DNA of 53,888 nt. It comes from Cytophagia bacterium CHB2 (GTDB lineage: Bacteria > Zhuqueibacterota > Zhuqueibacteria > Zhuqueibacterales > Zhuqueibacteraceae). The position numbers were made by a program, and so were the translations under genes. The stretch lies in the NCBI GenBank assembly GCA_030263535.1, contig SZPB01000005.1:1-53888 (forward strand), given 5' to 3'. Numbering within the stretch: position 1 is the first letter of the stretch; every line of letters starts with the position of its first letter. The notes under the pieces are model-generated. The model did not search any database and had not been told where the DNA came from. It was given only the letters and a program-made list of their open reading frames with translations. Below are positions 52,442 through 53,888 of this stretch, piece after piece.

Positions 52442-53788
52442 ATGAAAATAAAATTCGTTTTCTTAATCAGCTTGTTGCTTGCAGCTAACGTTCTTGCGCA
52501 AAACTACGGCCAGGTGCCGGCGCCGCTGCAAACCCGGCCAATCGCGCTGGTGGGCGCAACGATTCATCCGGTGAGCACGCCGGCAATCGCGAACGCCACC
52601 ATCGTGTTCGATCAAGGCAAAATCGTGGCACTGGGGCAAAATGTGAGCATCCCCGCCAATGCCGAGCGCATCGAGGTTTCCGGCAAGCATGTTTATCCCG
52701 CAATGATCGACGCGAACACGACATTGGGTTTGATCGAAATCGGCTCAGTGCGCGCCACTGTGGACTTTTCTGAAACCGGCCCGATCAATCCCAATGTGCG
52801 CGCGGAAGTGGCGGTGAATCCCGACGGCGAAATGATTCCGGTGACGCGCGCGAACGGCGTGGCGCTCGCTCTCAGCGTGCCGCAAGGCGGCATCATCAGC
52901 GGCACCTCGGCATTGATCATGCTCGACGGTTGGACCTGGGAACAGATGACGCTCAAAGCGCCGGTGGGCATGCACGTGAATTGGCCGAACATGACGCTGC
53001 AGCGGCGCTGGTGGATTACGCAAAGCGACGAAGAACAGCGCAAGCAGATGAAAGAGAACATGGAAAAACTCAAAGAGGCGTTTGCGCAGGGCCGCGCTTA
53101 CATGACAGCCAAAGCCGGCGAAGCCAAAACCGCAGGCGTTTTTCATGAAAGCGATTCGCGCTGGGAAGCGATGATTCCGGTGTTCGAGAGAAAAATTCCG
53201 GTGTTCGTGAATGCCGGTGAGATCAAACAAATTCAAGCGGCCGTGCAGTGGGCGGTCGAAGAGAATCTTCGCATCGTCATCACCGGCGGGCAGGATGCGT
53301 GGCGCGTCGCGGATTTGTTAAAGGCGAAAGACGTGCCGGTGATTTACGGCCAGGTTCATGATTTGCCCAACCGCGGATGGGAGCCTTACGATACGCCGTT
53401 CACGGTTCCGGCGAAACTGCATGCCGCGGGCGTGAAATTCTGCCTCGCGGATTTCGACAATGCCAACGTGCGCAACTTGCCCTATCAAGCGGCGACGGCG
53501 GCAGCGTATGGCCTGCCGCGGGAAGAGGCGCTAAAAGCCATCACTCTCTATCCGGCTCAAATTCTCGGCGTTGCCGATCGTGTCGGCTCGCTCGAACCCG
53601 GCAAAGATGCGACGTTGATCGTGACCAACGGCGATCCGCTCGAAATTCCTACGCAGGTCGAGCACGAGTTTATTCAAGGCCGGCGCATCGATCTCGGCAA
53701 CAAACATGAAGCGTTGTATCGGAAATACTCGGAAAAATATCGCCAGCTTGACAGCGCGGGCGACGTCAAGGCGGGCGGAACGAACTAG
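52442..53788 (+). CDS. Exported amidohydrolase-family protein with degenerate metal site
   Basis: This 448-residue protein has a signal peptide (MKIKFVFLISLLLAANVLAQ). The fold is that of imidazolonepropionase-like amidohydrolases: ALVGATIHPVSTPAI at the start, GSLEPGKDATLIVTNGDPLE at the end. The metal-binding HxH is replaced by YPAMIDANTTLG, and no other clear metal ligand is visible. It is therefore like the inactive N-terminal unit of the preceding gene and may act as a partner subunit. It lies 93 nt downstream of that gene across the palindrome. The ATG at 52442 has a weak GGAG site. Confidence 0.88.
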   Translation: MKIKFVFLISLLLAANVLAQNYGQVPAPLQTRPIALVGATIHPVSTPAIANATIVFDQGKIVALGQNVSIPANAERIEVSGKHVYPAMIDANTTLGLIEIGSVRATVDFSETGPINPNVRAEVAVNPDGEMIPVTRANGVALALSVPQGGIISGTSALIMLDGWTWEQMTLKAPVGMHVNWPNMTLQRRWWITQSDEEQRKQMKENMEKLKEAFAQGRAYMTAKAGEAKTAGVFHESDSRWEAMIPVFERKIPVFVNAGEIKQIQAAVQWAVEENLRIVITGGQDAWRVADLLKAKDVPVIYGQVHDLPNRGWEPYDTPFTVPAKLHAAGVKFCLADFDNANVRNLPYQAATAAAYGLPREEALKAITLYPAQILGVADRVGSLEPGKDATLIVTNGDPLEIPTQVEHEFIQGRRIDLGNKHEALYRKYSEKYRQLDSAGDVKAGGTN

Positions 53789-53888
53789 AAGCTTGGCCGG
53801 AAAGTGGTTGTGCGTCGGCACATTTGATATTATCTTGTGGGTGGAAAATTTGAACTTTTCACCCAACGTGGTTACGGACTATGCTCGG
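53789..53888. other. Window end, intergenic
   Basis: This 100-nt piece holds no gene. An imperfect hairpin (GGGTGGAAAA pairing with TTTTCACCC, one bulge) at about 53839-53868 may terminate the amidohydrolase operon. Confidence 0.3.

Overview
The window looks like a chromosomal segment of a Gram-negative, saccharolytic heterotroph of the wider FCB/KSB1-like kind. This is an inference from gene style: long two-propeller sensor kinases, many twin-arginine Gfo/Idh/MocA oxidoreductases, ThuA-HEAT proteins, TolB-like propellers and tandem amidohydrolases. No rRNA or other taxonomic marker is present. No tRNA, rRNA or CRISPR array was seen.

Layout. Positions 1-1573 hold the end of a shikimate pathway operon (aroC then aroK, overlapping, minus strand). 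Positions 2004-7983 hold an MFS transporter, two very small genes and a plus-strand two-component pair. Positions 8405-14100 hold a complete diversity-generating retroelement (DGR) on the minus strand. In transcription order it comprises a 1033-residue NACHT NTPase ending in a formylglycine-enzyme/C-type-lectin-like domain with the variable repeat (VR), an avd accessory gene, a structured spacer, the template repeat (TR), a hairpin spacer, and a DGR-type reverse transcriptase that directly abuts a hot-dog thioesterase gene. Positions 14294-18584 hold a TolB-like propeller protein, a TumE-like toxin-antitoxin pair and an ABC-2 exporter. Positions 18903-41620, all minus strand, form a carbohydrate locus rich in beta-mannan enzymes (GH26, GH5, GH2 beta-mannosidase), with two esterase families, a ThuA-HEAT protein, five Gfo/Idh/MocA oxidoreductases (four with Tat signals), two aldo/keto reductases (one with a Tat signal) and a nucleoside/sugar-type MFS permease. 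Positions 41810-45255 are an accessory patch: a NotI-like restriction-modification pair whose nuclease gene carries one in-frame stop, and an insertion sequence. Positions 45404-53788 hold a flavin/iron-sulfur membrane fusion protein, a TPR-CsgG-like protein and two plus-strand exported amidohydrolases.

The main discovery is the DGR. TR (10080-10200) and VR (11011-11131) align over 121 nt without gaps. They differ at 16 positions, and 15 of these are adenines in the coding-strand TR, the hallmark of adenine-specific mutagenic retrohoming. The mutations rewrite 14 residues on the predicted ligand-binding face at the C-terminus of a STAND/NACHT ATPase. This suggests a signal-transducing NTPase whose sensor surface is continuously diversified, plausibly an immune-type or self/non-self receptor. 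The function of the target is inference; the DGR itself is directly visible in the sequence.

The intergenic regions carry several short palindromes (around 1632, 8009, 8207, 8324, 18852 and 52349) that look like a family of dispersed hairpins.
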